Notes: generated by a model from the sequence alone, not told the origin. A DNA stretch of 64,000 bases from Arthrobacter sp. ES3-54 (GCF_029504395.1 NZ_JAQFIF010000003.1:434001-498000); one strand, 5' to 3'; counted from the stretch's first letter, positions 25,284-35,342 are shown. Numbers and translations: made by a program.

Positions 25284-26240
25284 ATGCCACCCACCAGCAC
25301 CGCCCTGAGCCCCGCTGCCGCGACTTCGCCAGCAGAGCCGGACGCACCTGAAGCACCCGACGCGTCTGCGGCGCCTGACGTGCCCACAGTGCCTGACGCG
25401 CCCGCGGCACAGTCCACCACCGGCAGGCCTGCGCCCAAAACCGTCCACCGGACCGCGGGCACCAAGGTGGCGTCGAAGGTGCCCGCGGCTGAGAACACCC
25501 TGCGCATCCTCAAGCTGCTGGCCTCCCGGCGTGGACCGATGGCGGCGTCGAACATTGCCACTGCATTGGGACTGCCGCGCTCCAGCGTCTACCACCTGCT
25601 CGGCGTGATGGAAGCGAACGGCTTCGTGCTCCATCTGCATGAGGAGCAGCGCTACGGCCTGGGCATCAGCGCCTTCGAACTCAGCTCGGCTTATTCCCGG
25701 CAGGAGCCGCTGTCCCGGCTGGGCCGGCCGATGCTCGCCTCGCTGGTGGACGTGATCGGCGAAAGCGCGCATCTGGCCGTGCTGCACGGCCGCGACGTGC
25801 TCTACATCGTGGAGGAGCGGGCCAAGAACCGGCCGTCCCTGGTGACCGACGTCGGCGTCCGGCTGCCGAGCCATCTGACCGCCAGCGGGCGGGCCATCCT
25901 CGCCGCGCTGCCGAAGTCCCAGGTGCGGGCGCTGTACCCGAACGCTGCCGCCTTCACCGCCCGGCACGAAACCGAATCGCCCATCATGAAGTACTCCGCG
26001 CTGTCGTCCCATCTGGACCAGGTCCGGCAGCGCGGCTACGCCACCGAACACGGCGAGGTGACCCCAGGCTTCGGCTCGATCGCCGCCGCCGTGACCGACC
26101 ACGTGGGCTGGCCCACGGCCGCCGTCGCCGTGACTTTCCTCGAGGACAAGCTGCCCGCGGACCAGTGGCCGGTCCTGGCCGCCCGGGTCCAGAAGGTCGC
26201 CGACGAGCTCTCGGTCCGGATCCACGGCCGCCCCGCCTAA
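25284..26240 (+). CDS. hutR: IclR family regulator, likely regulator of histidine utilisation
   Basis: 318 residues. The first 65 are Ala/Pro/Glu-rich and unlike the rest of the family; the conserved protein starts near residue 66. The winged HTH is ENTLRILKLLASRRG with AASNIATALGLPRSSVYHLL (about 68-106), and the effector domain runs to the end, including GESAHLAVLHGRDVLYIVEE and SHLTASGRAILAALP. An internal start is possible but none is obviously better. It lies immediately upstream of hutU in the same direction, and palindromic sites flank it on both sides, so I infer control of the hut genes, as for IclR-type HutR in other actinobacteria. Confidence 0.82.
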   Translation: MPPTSTALSPAAATSPAEPDAPEAPDASAAPDVPTVPDAPAAQSTTGRPAPKTVHRTAGTKVASKVPAAENTLRILKLLASRRGPMAASNIATALGLPRSSVYHLLGVMEANGFVLHLHEEQRYGLGISAFELSSAYSRQEPLSRLGRPMLASLVDVIGESAHLAVLHGRDVLYIVEERAKNRPSLVTDVGVRLPSHLTASGRAILAALPKSQVRALYPNAAAFTARHETESPIMKYSALSSHLDQVRQRGYATEHGEVTPGFGSIAAAVTDHVGWPTAAVAVTFLEDKLPADQWPVLAARVQKVADELSVRIHGRPA

Positions 26241-26274
26241 CCCCGCTGCCCCCGCCTCCCGCCCCCACTCCCTT

Positions 26275-26333
26275 TTGCGCTATCACTCTGGGCTGCCATT
26301 CGCCCGTTTTAGCCACTGGAAGCGATAGCGCAA
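26275..26333. repeat. Intergenic interrupted palindrome, arms TTGCGCTATC / GATAGCGCAA
   Basis: Perfect 10-base arms at 26275-26284 and 26324-26333 enclose 39 bases that contain CTGCCATT and GTTTTAGCCAC, words also found inside the TTGCTCCG-type element at 28223. It sits between the IclR gene and hutU, just ahead of the third operator. It may terminate the regulator transcript. Confidence 0.6.
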
Positions 26334-26347
26334 CGGGGGTGGGGGAG

Positions 26348-26365
26348 GGTCTGGAATCCCGGACA
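26348..26365 (+). promoter_or_regulatory. Hut operator-like palindrome 3, upstream of hutU
   Basis: GGTCTGGAATCCCGGACA matches the palindrome TGTCYGGRATYCCRGACA at 17 of 18 positions. It lies about 145 bases ahead of the hutU start. A clear -35/-10 pair is not visible next to it, so it could act from upstream or mark a promoter poor in consensus. Confidence 0.65.
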
Positions 26366-26510
26366 GCACCCCCGCGATGGGCCTGTTTCCAAGGCCGCGA
26401 AGGGGCTTTAGTTGATACAGAACCTCATTCCTCCCGATTTTGCCCCAACACAGACAACACCCAGCACAGACACCATCCAGCTACACATCCAGCCACATAA
26501 GGAGATCCTC

Positions 26511-28208
26511 ATGGCACCCGCCGATTTCACCACCGGTGCCCGCCCGGTCAAAGCAGCCCGCGGCACCGAGCTCACCGCCAAGAGCTGGCAGACGGAAGCC
26601 CCGCTGCGCATGCTCATGAACAACCTGGACCCCGAGGTCGCCGAGCGCCCCGACGACCTGGTGGTTTACGGCGGCACCGGCCGCGCCGTCCGGTCCTGGG
26701 CCGCGTTCGACGCGATCACCCGCACCCTGGAAACCATGGAAATGGACGAGACCCTGCTGGTCCAGTCCGGCAAGCCGGTCGGCGTCTTCCGCACCAACGA
26801 ATGGGCGCCGCGCGTGCTGCTGGCCAACTCCAACCTCGTCGGCGACTGGGCCAACTGGCCCGAGTTCCGCCGGCTCGAGGCCGAGGGCCTGATGATGTAC
26901 GGCCAGATGACCGCCGGGTCCTGGATCTACATCGGCACCCAGGGCATCCTGCAGGGCACCTTCGAGACCTTCGCGGCTATCGCCCGCAAGCTCACCGGGG
27001 ACGAGAACGGCACGCTCGCCGGCACCCTGACCCTGACGGGCGGCTGCGGCGGCATGGGCGGCGCCCAGCCGCTCGCCGTCACCCTGAACGACGGCGCCTG
27101 CCTGATTGTCGACGTCGACGAAAGCCACCTCCGCCGCCGGGCCGGCAAGCGCTACCTCGACGAGGTCGAAACGGACCTCGACACCGCGATCGCCAAGGTC
27201 CTCAAAGCCAAGGAAGAGCGCCGCGGCTGGTCCGTGGGCTATGTCGGCAACGCCGCCGAGGTCTTCCCCGAGATCCTGCGCCGCCACAACGCCGGCGAGC
27301 TCACCGTCGACATCGTCACGGACCAGACCTCCGCACACGACCCACTGAGCTACCTGCCCGAGGGCATCACGGTCGAGGAATGGCACCGCGAGGCCGCCGC
27401 CGATCCCGAGGGCTTCACCAAGAAGGCCCAGGCCTCGATGGCCAAGCACGTCCAGGCCATGGTCGAGTTCCAGGACGCCGGCGCCGAGGTCTTCGACTAC
27501 GGCAACTCCATCCGTGACGAGGCCCGCAAGGGCGGCTACAACCGCGCCTTCGAATTTCCCGGCTTCGTCCCGGCCTACATCCGTCCGCTGTTCTGCGAGG
27601 GCCTGGGCCCGTTCCGCTGGGTGGCCCTTTCCGGCGACCCCGAGGACATCGCGGTCACGGACAAGGCCATCAAGGAGCTCTTCCCCGAGAACAAGCACCT
27701 GCACCGCTGGATCGACGCCGCCGCCGAGCGCGTCGAGTTCGAGGGCCTGCCGGCCCGCATCTGCTGGCTTGGCTACGGCGAACGCGCCAAGGCTGGTCTG
27801 CTGTTCAACCAGCTCGTCAAGGAGGGCAAGGTAAAGGCGCCCATCGTGATCGGCCGCGACCACCTCGACTCCGGCTCCGTCGCCTCCCCGTACCGCGAAA
27901 CCGAGGCAATGGCCGACGGCTCCGACGCGATCGCCGACTGGCCGCTGCTCAACGCCCTGCTCAACACCGCCTCCGGCGCCACCTGGGTTTCCCTGCACCA
28001 CGGCGGCGGCGTCGGGATCGGCCGCTCCATCCACGCCGGCCAGGTCTCGGTGGCCGACGGCACCGATCTCGCGGCGCAGAAACTCGAACGCCTCCTCACC
28101 AACGACCCCGGCATGGGCGTCATCCGCCACGCCGACGCCGGCTACGACCGCGCCGTCGAGGTCGCCAAGGAACGCGGCGTCCGCATCCCGATGTCAGAAA
28201 CCCGCTGA
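26511..28208 (+). CDS. hutU: Urocanate hydratase
   Basis: 565 residues from ATG 26511 with an AAGGAGA ribosome site; the frame is open further upstream but without family similarity. Conserved blocks include [70 protein letters not shown] (Cys about 418, which I take as the active-site cysteine), and [16 protein letters not shown]. The enzyme uses tightly bound NAD+ to hydrate urocanate to imidazolonepropionate, step two of histidine breakdown. It lies downstream of the IclR gene and upstream of hutH. Confidence 0.97.
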   Translation: MAPADFTTGARPVKAARGTELTAKSWQTEAPLRMLMNNLDPEVAERPDDLVVYGGTGRAVRSWAAFDAITRTLETMEMDETLLVQSGKPVGVFRTNEWAPRVLLANSNLVGDWANWPEFRRLEAEGLMMYGQMTAGSWIYIGTQGILQGTFETFAAIARKLTGDENGTLAGTLTLTGGCGGMGGAQPLAVTLNDGACLIVDVDESHLRRRAGKRYLDEVETDLDTAIAKVLKAKEERRGWSVGYVGNAAEVFPEILRRHNAGELTVDIVTDQTSAHDPLSYLPEGITVEEWHREAAADPEGFTKKAQASMAKHVQAMVEFQDAGAEVFDYGNSIRDEARKGGYNRAFEFPGFVPAYIRPLFCEGLGPFRWVALSGDPEDIAVTDKAIKELFPENKHLHRWIDAAAERVEFEGLPARICWLGYGERAKAGLLFNQLVKEGKVKAPIVIGRDHLDSGSVASPYRETEAMADGSDAIADWPLLNALLNTASGATWVSLHHGGGVGIGRSIHAGQVSVADGTDLAAQKLERLLTNDPGMGVIRHADAGYDRAVEVAKERGVRIPMSETR

Positions 28209-28222
28209 CCATCCCATCCCAC

Positions 28223-28282
28223 ATCGATTGCTCCGCAACTGCCGTTTTGAGCCACCAAAAGGGCACTTGCGGAGCAATCGAT
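28223..28282. repeat. TTGCTCCG-family interrupted palindrome between hutU and hutH
   Basis: The best copy of the family: 16-base perfect arms ATCGATTGCTCCGCAA (28223-28238) and TTGCGGAGCAATCGAT (28267-28282), then an inner pair TGCCGTTTTG / CAAAAGGGCA with one mismatch. The whole unit can fold into a hairpin of about 60 bases. It lies 15 bases after the hutU stop and 78 before hutH, so it may stabilise the hutU message or act as a partial terminator. Confidence 0.8.
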
Positions 28283-28359
28283 CCCCACGAGCCCCCTAAC
28301 CTCGCAAAAGCTCGGCCAGGGAACCCTGCTCGCGTGGCCCCAAACGAAGTAGGAATATC

Positions 28360-29952
28360 ATGACCATCACCACCCACTCACCGCTCACCGTCACTCTCGG
28401 CTCCAGCGGCGTGACCCCCGAGGACGTCGTCGCCGTCGCCCGCCACGACGCCCACGTGACCATCGCCCAGGACGCCCTCGACGCCGTCGCCAAGGTCCGC
28501 GCCCACATCGACGACCTCGCGCACAGCGAGGTTCCCGCCTACGGCATCTCGACCGGCTTCGGGGCACTGGCCAACCGGCACATCCCCAACGAGCTGCGCA
28601 CCCAGCTGCAGAAATCCCTGATCCGCAGCCACGCCGCCGGCATGGGCCCGGCCGTGGAACGCGAAGTGGTCCGCGGCATCATGTTCCTGCGCGCCAAGAC
28701 CCTGGCCTCCGGCCGGACCGGCGTCCGACCCGTGGTGCTGCAGACCATGGTGGACGTGCTCAACGCCGGCATCACCCCGGTGGTCCGCGAATTCGGCTCG
28801 CTCGGCTGCTCGGGCGACCTCGCGCCGCTCTCGCACTGTGCCCTGGTCCTGATGGGCGAAGGTGAAGCGACCGGCCCGGATGGGGAACTGTACGGGGGCA
28901 AGGGCGGCCGCAGCGTCGCCGAGCTCCTCGCCGCACACGGGATCGAACCCGTCACCCTGGCCGAAAAGGAGGGTCTGGCCCTCGTCAACGGCACCGAGGG
29001 CATGCTCGGCATGCTGCTGATGGCCATCGCGGACATCCGCCAGCTGCTCACGACGGCGGACATCACCGCCGCGCTGAGCGTGGAGGCGCTGCTCGGCACC
29101 GACCAGGTGTTCCTGCCCGAGCTGCACGCAGCGCTGCGCCCGCACCCGGGCCAGGCCGCCTCCGCCGACAACATGCTCCGCGTGCTGTCCAACTCGCCGA
29201 TCGTGGCCTCGCACCGGATCAACGACACCAAGGTCCAGGACGCCTACTCGCTGCGCTGCGCACCCCAGGTGGCCGGCGCCGTCCGCGACACCGTGGACCA
29301 CGCGGCCCTGGTCGCCTCCCGCGAACTGGCCGCCGCGATCGACAACCCGGTGGTCCTGCCCGACGGCCGCGTCAGCTCCAACGGCAACTTCCACGGCGCC
29401 CCGGTGGCCTACGTGCTGGACTTCCTGGCGATCGCAGTCGCGGACCTGAGCTCGATCTCCGAGCGCCGGAGCGACCGGATGCTGGACCCGGCCCGCTCGC
29501 ACGGGCTGCCGGCCTTCCTGGCCGCGGACCCTGGCGTCGACTCGGGCCTCATGATCGCCCAGTACACGCAGGCCGGTCTGGTTTCGGACAACAAGCGCCT
29601 GGCCGTCCCGGCGTCTGTGGACTCGATCCCGAGTTCGGCGATGCAGGAGGACCACGTCTCCATGGGCTGGCACGCGGCCCGCAAGCTCCGCCGCGCTGTC
29701 GAGAACCTGCGCCGCGTCCTGGCGATCGAACTGGTGACCTCGGCCCGGGCACTGGACATCCGCACCCAGCTCTCCGGCGGCGAACTCAGTCCGGGTCCTG
29801 CAGGCGCGGCCGTGATCGCTGCGCTGCGCGACGTCGTCGACGGTCCGGGCACGGACAGGTTCCTGTCGCCGGAGCTGGAAGCGGCGGACGCCCTGGTGGC
29901 GTCGGGCAAGGTCCGGGCGGCGGCCGAATCCGCAGTCGGAAATCTCGCCTGA
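28360..29952 (+). CDS. hutH: Histidine ammonia-lyase
   Basis: 530 residues, slightly longer than the usual 500-515. It deaminates histidine to urocanate, the first step. The MIO cofactor segment reads GSLGCSGDLAPLSH, so the autocatalytic triad is Cys-Ser-Gly (150-152) instead of Ala-Ser-Gly; I recall this variant from other actinobacterial enzymes. Other conserved blocks: YGISTGFGALAN with the catalytic Tyr, ALVNGTEGMLGMLL, QDAYSLRCAPQVAGAVRD and SNGNFHGAPVAYVLDFLA. An AGGA ribosome site precedes ATG 28360. No operator copy lies directly upstream, so it probably depends on transcription from hutU or on its own promoter. Confidence 0.97.
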   Translation: MTITTHSPLTVTLGSSGVTPEDVVAVARHDAHVTIAQDALDAVAKVRAHIDDLAHSEVPAYGISTGFGALANRHIPNELRTQLQKSLIRSHAAGMGPAVEREVVRGIMFLRAKTLASGRTGVRPVVLQTMVDVLNAGITPVVREFGSLGCSGDLAPLSHCALVLMGEGEATGPDGELYGGKGGRSVAELLAAHGIEPVTLAEKEGLALVNGTEGMLGMLLMAIADIRQLLTTADITAALSVEALLGTDQVFLPELHAALRPHPGQAASADNMLRVLSNSPIVASHRINDTKVQDAYSLRCAPQVAGAVRDTVDHAALVASRELAAAIDNPVVLPDGRVSSNGNFHGAPVAYVLDFLAIAVADLSSISERRSDRMLDPARSHGLPAFLAADPGVDSGLMIAQYTQAGLVSDNKRLAVPASVDSIPSSAMQEDHVSMGWHAARKLRRAVENLRRVLAIELVTSARALDIRTQLSGGELSPGPAGAAVIAALRDVVDGPGTDRFLSPELEAADALVASGKVRAAAESAVGNLA

Positions 29953-30103
29953 GAAGAAACTAAGTGCACGGCAGCGGAACAATTCCCGGCGTCCCCGAAA
30001 TCTTTGGCGACACGGAAGGCGGGGGCCCGGGAACTGTAGTACAAATGGAGAGTCACACCAATGAAGTTGTGGCAAAGAACACATACAAAGGGGTAAAAGT
30101 TCT

Positions 30104-30340
30104 ATGAAAGCACGCGGCACGGTACTGTCCAGGCGCCTTGCATCCGCAGCTACGGTTTCCGACTGGAGCGGCCTCCGGGTCGGCGAACGCGTCGAAATCG
30201 TCAAGCACGCACAGGTCATTGCAGCCGGTGAGGTCGAAGAAGTCTCACTGAGCGGAAATGTGCTCTGGTTGGTCCCCGCCGGGCCGTCCGAGACGGAGCT
30301 TTTCCTGCAGTCCGACGGCGTGCAGGTGCGCCGGGCGTAG
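30104..30340 (+). CDS. Small hypothetical protein with a beta-barrel-like core
   Basis: 78 residues. After a basic start (MKARGTVLSRRLASAA) come alternating hydrophobic strands: WSGLRVGERVEIVKHAQVIA, GEVEEVSLSGNVLWLVP and ETELFLQSDGVQVRR. The pattern suggests a small SH3- or barrel-like fold, but I do not recognise the family. It lies 151 bases after hutH and is followed by a clear terminator, so it is either the tail of the hut transcript or its own unit (a strong ribosome site is not visible). Confidence 0.6.
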   Translation: MKARGTVLSRRLASAATVSDWSGLRVGERVEIVKHAQVIAAGEVEEVSLSGNVLWLVPAGPSETELFLQSDGVQVRRA

Positions 30341-30358
30341 CTTCAACACTTCAACAAG

Positions 30359-30424
30359 AAACCGGGGTTCGTTCGTCGATCCGCACCATGGTGGTGCGGT
30401 TTCGCGGATGGGCCCCGGTTTTTG
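30359..30424 (+). terminator. Strong rho-independent-type terminator
   Basis: Outer stem AAACCGGGG/CCCCGGTTT followed by TTTTTG, with an inner perfect stem CCGCACCA/TGGTGCGG nested between. It closes the rightward hut transcript and may also stop the leftward glutamate dehydrogenase gene. Confidence 0.8.
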
Positions 30425-30470
30425 TGTGTGACGGACGGACTTCGGGAGGCCGGAAACTGAGCCGTGCTAC

Positions 30471-33400
30471 CTAGCGGCTGACCACGGCCCGCAACAGCTT
30501 GACAGCAACGGACAATGCTGCAATGTCCACCGGGCCTGGCTTGATGGCCTCCTTGATGGTTTCCTGGATCCTGCCGAGTTGCTCGATGTTTTCGCGTTCC
30601 CAGGCGCCGATGCGCTCCACTGGATCGCCTCCGGGGGCGGAGGGACGCGGAGTATTCCGCACAACAGCCTTCGTCATGCCGGCAAGGACCAGATACAGGT
30701 CGTCCCGAAGTGCCGCCCGCGCGAGGGCCTCCCAGTGCGTTTCCCGCGGCAACGCCGTGATGTGTTCAAGAATGGGGACCGCCGAGATCCGCTCGAAGAC
30801 GGCAAAGTACACTTCGGCCACGGTGTCCACAGGCTCCTGGAGTTCTTCCGAGATGGCGGAGATGTCCAGAAGGCCGTAGCTGACCAGGATCTCGGAGGCG
30901 CGCACGCCCAATTCATGGGGCAGGCCGACGGCGTCGGTGTGGGCCAGGCGGATCAGCGCATGCTGCAGGTTCACGCCGTGAAGGAAGCTGTTGAACTTGG
31001 GGCGCAGAAGCGACATGGGGGGCTCGAGCCGGGCCATTGCATCGGCGATTGGCTTGTCCCGGAAATCGTGGGTGACATACCACCGTGTGGAGCGGTCCAG
31101 CGTGCGGCGCATGTCCAGCGCCACGGCACACCCGTGCTCGCTGGGGATGCTTGCCGGCAGCTGTGCGAGGGCTTCGGTGATTGAGTCAAAGTCCCATATC
31201 TTGCGCATGACGACGAACCCGCGGGCCACGGCGGCCGCCGATACTGTGGTCTCCTCCATTGCCCTGAAGGCGAAGGCAATGCCCCCCAGATTGATCATGT
31301 CGTTGGCAATGACAGTGGCTACGATCTGCCGCCGCAGCGGATGCGTGGATAGTTCCTCCCCGAACCGCTCCGATAGCTGGCGCGGAAAGTAGTCGTGCAG
31401 CGTCTGGGAGAACCAGGGGTCGTCGGCCAGTCCGCTGACTGTGAGTTCCCTGGCCAGCGCGATCTTGGCATACGCGGCCAGCACGGAGAGCTCCGGAGCT
31501 GTCAGGCCTGCGCCGGTTTGCAGACGGGTGTGCAGTTGCTCGGTGCTGGGCAGGCATTCAAGGTTCCTGTCCAGGTCCGTCACGGCCTCCAGCCAGTCCA
31601 TGGTCCGCTCAAAGCTCGGGCTCCATTGCAGCACCAGCTGGCGGTCGTTGAGGAGGAGCACGTTCTGGTCCACATTGGTTTTCAGGACCAAGCGTCCGAC
31701 TTCCTCCTGAAGGGAGTGCAGGAAGCCTGTCCTTTCGTCCGAGGACATCCTTCCCGCGGCGATCATCCGGTCGAGGAAGATCTTGATGTTCACTTCGTGG
31801 TCCGAACAGTCCACGCCGGCGGAGTTGTCGATCGCATCGGTGTTCAGCAGGACCCCACTCAGTGCGGCCTCTATCCTGCCCCGCTGGGTGATGCCAAGGT
31901 TGCCGCCCTCGGCGATGATCCTGGTCCTCAGCTGATTGGCGTTGACACGGATGGGATCGTTCGCCTTGTCTCCCACGTCCGCGTGGGTCTCGATGGAGGC
32001 CTTGACGTACGTGCCGATGCCGCCGTTGTAGAGCAGGTCCACAGGGGCCAGAAGGACGGCCTTGAGCAGCTCCGGCGGGCTCATCGCCGTCGTTCCCGGC
32101 TCCAGCCCCAGTGCAAGGCGCACCGCTTCGGTGATCTCGATCGACTTCTCCAGCCGGGAGAACACGCCGCCGCCCGCGCTGATTTTCGAGACGTCGTAGT
32201 CGGCCCAGGAGGAACGGGGAAGCCCGAACAGCCGCTGCCGCTCCGCATAGGAGGCGGCCGGATCGGGGGTTGGATCGAGGAAGATGTGCCGGTGGTCGAA
32301 CGCCGCCACCAGCAGGATGTGGCGGGACAGCAGCATGCCGTTGCCGAATACGTCACCACTCATGTCGCCAATGCCCACTACCGTGAAGTCCTCGGCCGTG
32401 GAGTCGATGAGCAGGTCGCGGAAATGGTGCCGGACCGACTCCCAGGCCCCGCGTGCCGTGATGCCCATTTGCTTGTGGTCATAGCCCACCGAGCCGCCCG
32501 AGGCGAAGGCATCGCCGAGCCAGAATCCGTACTCCACGGCCAAGGCATTGGCGATGTCCGAGAACGCGGCCGTCCCCTTGTCGGCGGCAACAACCAGGTA
32601 GTAGTCATCGCCATCGTGCCGGACCACCCGCTCGGGAGGAACAACCAGCTCGGTGGACCGGTGGGCGCCGTCGGGGGATGTGTGCAGATTGTCGGTGATG
32701 TCCAGCATGCCGCGGATGAAGATCCGGTAGCTCTCCTGACCCTCCGCCAGCCAGGCCGCCCGGTCTGTGCCGGCGTTGGGCAGCCGCTTCGGGTAGAAAC
32801 CACCCTTGGCACCCGTTGGCACAATCACAGCGTTCTTGACGGTCTGCGCTTTGACGAGTCCCAGGATCTCCGTCCGGAAGTCCTCCCGGCGGTCGGACCA
32901 GCGAAGCCCGCCGCGGGCAAGGGCGCCAAAGCGCAGATGCACCCCTTCAACCCGGGGCGAATAGACCCAGATTTCGTATTTTGGCCGCGGGGCAGGTGCG
33001 ACAGGAACGCCGGAGAGGTTGAGCTTGAAGCTGAGGTAGGGCTTGTCCAGGAAGTAGTTGGTGCGCAGGGTGGCCTCGACAAGACTCGCGAAGGAGCGCA
33101 GCAGGCGGTCGGCGTCCAGGACCGGCACGGCGTCGATAGCAGCCGTTAGCTCACTTCTGGCCGCATCCATGTCACTGAGGCGGGTTGGCTGGTCGAGATC
33201 CGGATCGAACTTTGCCTCGAACAGTGCAAGAAGTGCGCGCGTGGCCCGGACATTCGCCCGCAGCGTGGCCGCCATGAAGCCGTAGGAGTTGGTGGTTCCG
33301 AGCTGCTGCAGGTATTTCGCATAGGCGCGCAGGACGGCTGTCTGGCGCCATCCGATTCCCTCCCTGATGACCAGTGCGTCAAAGGTGTCAGACTCGATGT

Positions 33401-35342
33401 CTCCTCTCATGGCGGCGCAAAACGAGTCGGCAAGCAGCTCGCTGGTGCCCAGGGGGTCAACGCCGGAGGGATATTTCAGCCCGAGGTCGTACAGGAAGAA
33501 CGTGTGGCCATCGGCACGCCGGACGTCGAAGGGCCGCTGGTCGAGCACCTCGAGCCCCAGGTTGTGGAACAACGGCAGAATCTGGGTCAGGCTCATCGGC
33601 CGTGTCAGATAGAGGCGGATCCGGGCGTCCTCGGCCAGCACCGGAGTCCCCGGACGTGCGTAGACAGAAAGCAGCGGGTCAGCGCGGTTCCTGCCGTCCG
33701 GCCCGTCCAGGCTCTCGAATTTGAAAATGTCCTCGACGGCATCCTCCACCTCGTAGTCAGCCTTGTAGCTGGCCGGAAACGCCTGGGCCCATTGCATGGA
33801 CAGCCGGGCGGCGTCGCCAGCGGGGAATCTGTGCTGCAGAGCCTCGTCCAAGCCCTCGGCCCATGACCTTGTGGCAGCAATGATCCGCAGCTCCAGTGCT
33901 GAGGCGTCGACGGCGGGCCGTTCTCCGCCCGGAAGCAGGATCCGGAAAAACACGCGGGCCATGGCCGACTCGCTGAGACGAAGTTCGAACTCGACGGCTT
34001 TGGAGTTGAAGCTCTCCCGCAGTTCCCGCTCGATGTTGAGCCTGACCGCCGTGCTGTAGCGGCGGCGGGGAAGGAATACCAAGGCGGACATGAAGCGGCC
34101 ATAGGAATCGGGCCGGAGGAACAGCCGGGTGCTGTGGCGTTCCTGGAGACGCAGGATTTCGCGCGCATGGCTGGCCAGATCGTTTGCATCGATGTGGAAG
34201 AGCTCGTCACGCGGATAGGCCTCGATGGCGGCCAGCAGTTCCTTGCCGGCATGGGACCCGGGCGGGAATCCGGAGCGGTCCAGTACCGAGGCCACCTTGT
34301 CCCGGATGACCGGGATCTGAAGCACGGACCGGCCTGCAATGCTAGGGGCGAAAAGACCAACAAAGCACACTTCCCCGGCAGGTTTGCCGGCCATGTCAAA
34401 CGTCAGGAGGCTGACTTCGTCCAAGTAGGCGTCCCGGAGGACTGTGGAACGGATGCCGGCTTTCGCGAGGGCCAGGGCCGGACCCCGCGCCCCCTCCATG
34501 GCGGAACCTCGCAGCGGCCGGCTCTGCTCCCGGTGCCGGAGGAGCCCGAGCCCGGACCCCGGCTGTGCCGCGAGGACCGGCACTCCGTCCTCGTCGGCCA
34601 TGTCGTACCCGCGGTACCCGAGAAACACGAAGTTGCCGTCGTCCAGCCAGAGCAGCAAGTCCCTGGCCGCCTGCGCTGTCACATCCACTGCATTCGCATC
34701 AGTGGCCGCCGCGGTATTGGCATCCAGGGCGGCAACTTCCGCGGCCACGTGCCGATGGATGGCTGCGGAATCCTCGGCGGCCGCACGAACATCGGCCAGG
34801 ACCGCTTGGAGATTATGAATGAGCCGATCGGCGCTGGCTTGATCCGGCAGTCTGGCGGTTTCGACGGCGATCCAGGCCTCCGTGCAGGTCAAATCTCCGT
34901 TGGCTTCAGGCGGCGACGGCATCGCGGGAGGTTCGTTGCCCACCGGCAAAGCAGTGCGCAGGGGTACCGGCTGGATGTCCACGAGCTTGTTCGTCCCGGG
35001 GGTCCTGCCCACGGTGAAGGTGGGGTGGACCAGCAAGCGTATGGCGGCAAGGTCGCGGGCGAGTGCCGCCGTGAAGGAGGGCAGTAGATACGGCATGTCC
35101 TCAGCGACGATTGCCACGACGCTGGCGTCGGTCTCACTCAGCACTCCGACGACGGCGTGGCCCGGGCCCCGGGTTGCGGCCAGCGAACGATGGTATTCCG
35201 CACGGTTCCGGAGCGATTCGGCGGTGTAGTTCCGTATGTCGTCGTCGGCCACATGCTCGTAGTAGTCCGTCAGGAACGTGTCCGCGGCATCGGCGGAAGC
35301 GTCCGGCGGGGCATGATCTGCAGGGCCGTTTTTTGGGGACAT
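30471..35342 (-). CDS. gdh: NAD-specific glutamate dehydrogenase, large (about 180 kDa) type
   Basis: 1623 residues from ATG 35342 with GGAGG eight bases upstream; the open frame extends further but starts naturally at MSPKNGPADH. This is the long GDH class: an N-terminal regulatory region of about 700 residues with ACT-like segments, then the catalytic core with VPTGAKGGFYPKRLP (near residue 840), SWADYDVSKISAGGGVF, and NDPIRVNANQLRTRIIAEGG. It oxidises glutamate to 2-oxoglutarate and ammonia using NAD. Placement between hutH and hutG suggests use of glutamate from histidine, the last product of the pathway. It is transcribed toward hutH and ends close to the terminator. Confidence 0.94.
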   Translation of the reverse strand: MSPKNGPADHAPPDASADAADTFLTDYYEHVADDDIRNYTAESLRNRAEYHRSLAATRGPGHAVVGVLSETDASVVAIVAEDMPYLLPSFTAALARDLAAIRLLVHPTFTVGRTPGTNKLVDIQPVPLRTALPVGNEPPAMPSPPEANGDLTCTEAWIAVETARLPDQASADRLIHNLQAVLADVRAAAEDSAAIHRHVAAEVAALDANTAAATDANAVDVTAQAARDLLLWLDDGNFVFLGYRGYDMADEDGVPVLAAQPGSGLGLLRHREQSRPLRGSAMEGARGPALALAKAGIRSTVLRDAYLDEVSLLTFDMAGKPAGEVCFVGLFAPSIAGRSVLQIPVIRDKVASVLDRSGFPPGSHAGKELLAAIEAYPRDELFHIDANDLASHAREILRLQERHSTRLFLRPDSYGRFMSALVFLPRRRYSTAVRLNIERELRESFNSKAVEFELRLSESAMARVFFRILLPGGERPAVDASALELRIIAATRSWAEGLDEALQHRFPAGDAARLSMQWAQAFPASYKADYEVEDAVEDIFKFESLDGPDGRNRADPLLSVYARPGTPVLAEDARIRLYLTRPMSLTQILPLFHNLGLEVLDQRPFDVRRADGHTFFLYDLGLKYPSGVDPLGTSELLADSFCAAMRGDIESDTFDALVIREGIGWRQTAVLRAYAKYLQQLGTTNSYGFMAATLRANVRATRALLALFEAKFDPDLDQPTRLSDMDAARSELTAAIDAVPVLDADRLLRSFASLVEATLRTNYFLDKPYLSFKLNLSGVPVAPAPRPKYEIWVYSPRVEGVHLRFGALARGGLRWSDRREDFRTEILGLVKAQTVKNAVIVPTGAKGGFYPKRLPNAGTDRAAWLAEGQESYRIFIRGMLDITDNLHTSPDGAHRSTELVVPPERVVRHDGDDYYLVVAADKGTAAFSDIANALAVEYGFWLGDAFASGGSVGYDHKQMGITARGAWESVRHHFRDLLIDSTAEDFTVVGIGDMSGDVFGNGMLLSRHILLVAAFDHRHIFLDPTPDPAASYAERQRLFGLPRSSWADYDVSKISAGGGVFSRLEKSIEITEAVRLALGLEPGTTAMSPPELLKAVLLAPVDLLYNGGIGTYVKASIETHADVGDKANDPIRVNANQLRTRIIAEGGNLGITQRGRIEAALSGVLLNTDAIDNSAGVDCSDHEVNIKIFLDRMIAAGRMSSDERTGFLHSLQEEVGRLVLKTNVDQNVLLLNDRQLVLQWSPSFERTMDWLEAVTDLDRNLECLPSTEQLHTRLQTGAGLTAPELSVLAAYAKIALARELTVSGLADDPWFSQTLHDYFPRQLSERFGEELSTHPLRRQIVATVIANDMINLGGIAFAFRAMEETTVSAAAVARGFVVMRKIWDFDSITEALAQLPASIPSEHGCAVALDMRRTLDRSTRWYVTHDFRDKPIADAMARLEPPMSLLRPKFNSFLHGVNLQHALIRLAHTDAVGLPHELGVRASEILVSYGLLDISAISEELQEPVDTVAEVYFAVFERISAVPILEHITALPRETHWEALARAALRDDLYLVLAGMTKAVVRNTPRPSAPGGDPVERIGAWERENIEQLGRIQETIKEAIKPGPVDIAALSVAVKLLRAVVSR

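Noticed and set aside
26481..28130. Long open frame antisense to hutU (549 codons)
   Set aside because: Mirror frame of a well-conserved gene in high-GC DNA; its residues show no family pattern.
28378..30219. Long open frame antisense to hutH (613 codons)
   Set aside because: Shadow frame; hutH on the other strand has full family conservation.
31395..33149. Long open frame antisense to the glutamate dehydrogenase gene
   Set aside because: Composition and lack of motifs mark it as a mirror of the real gene.
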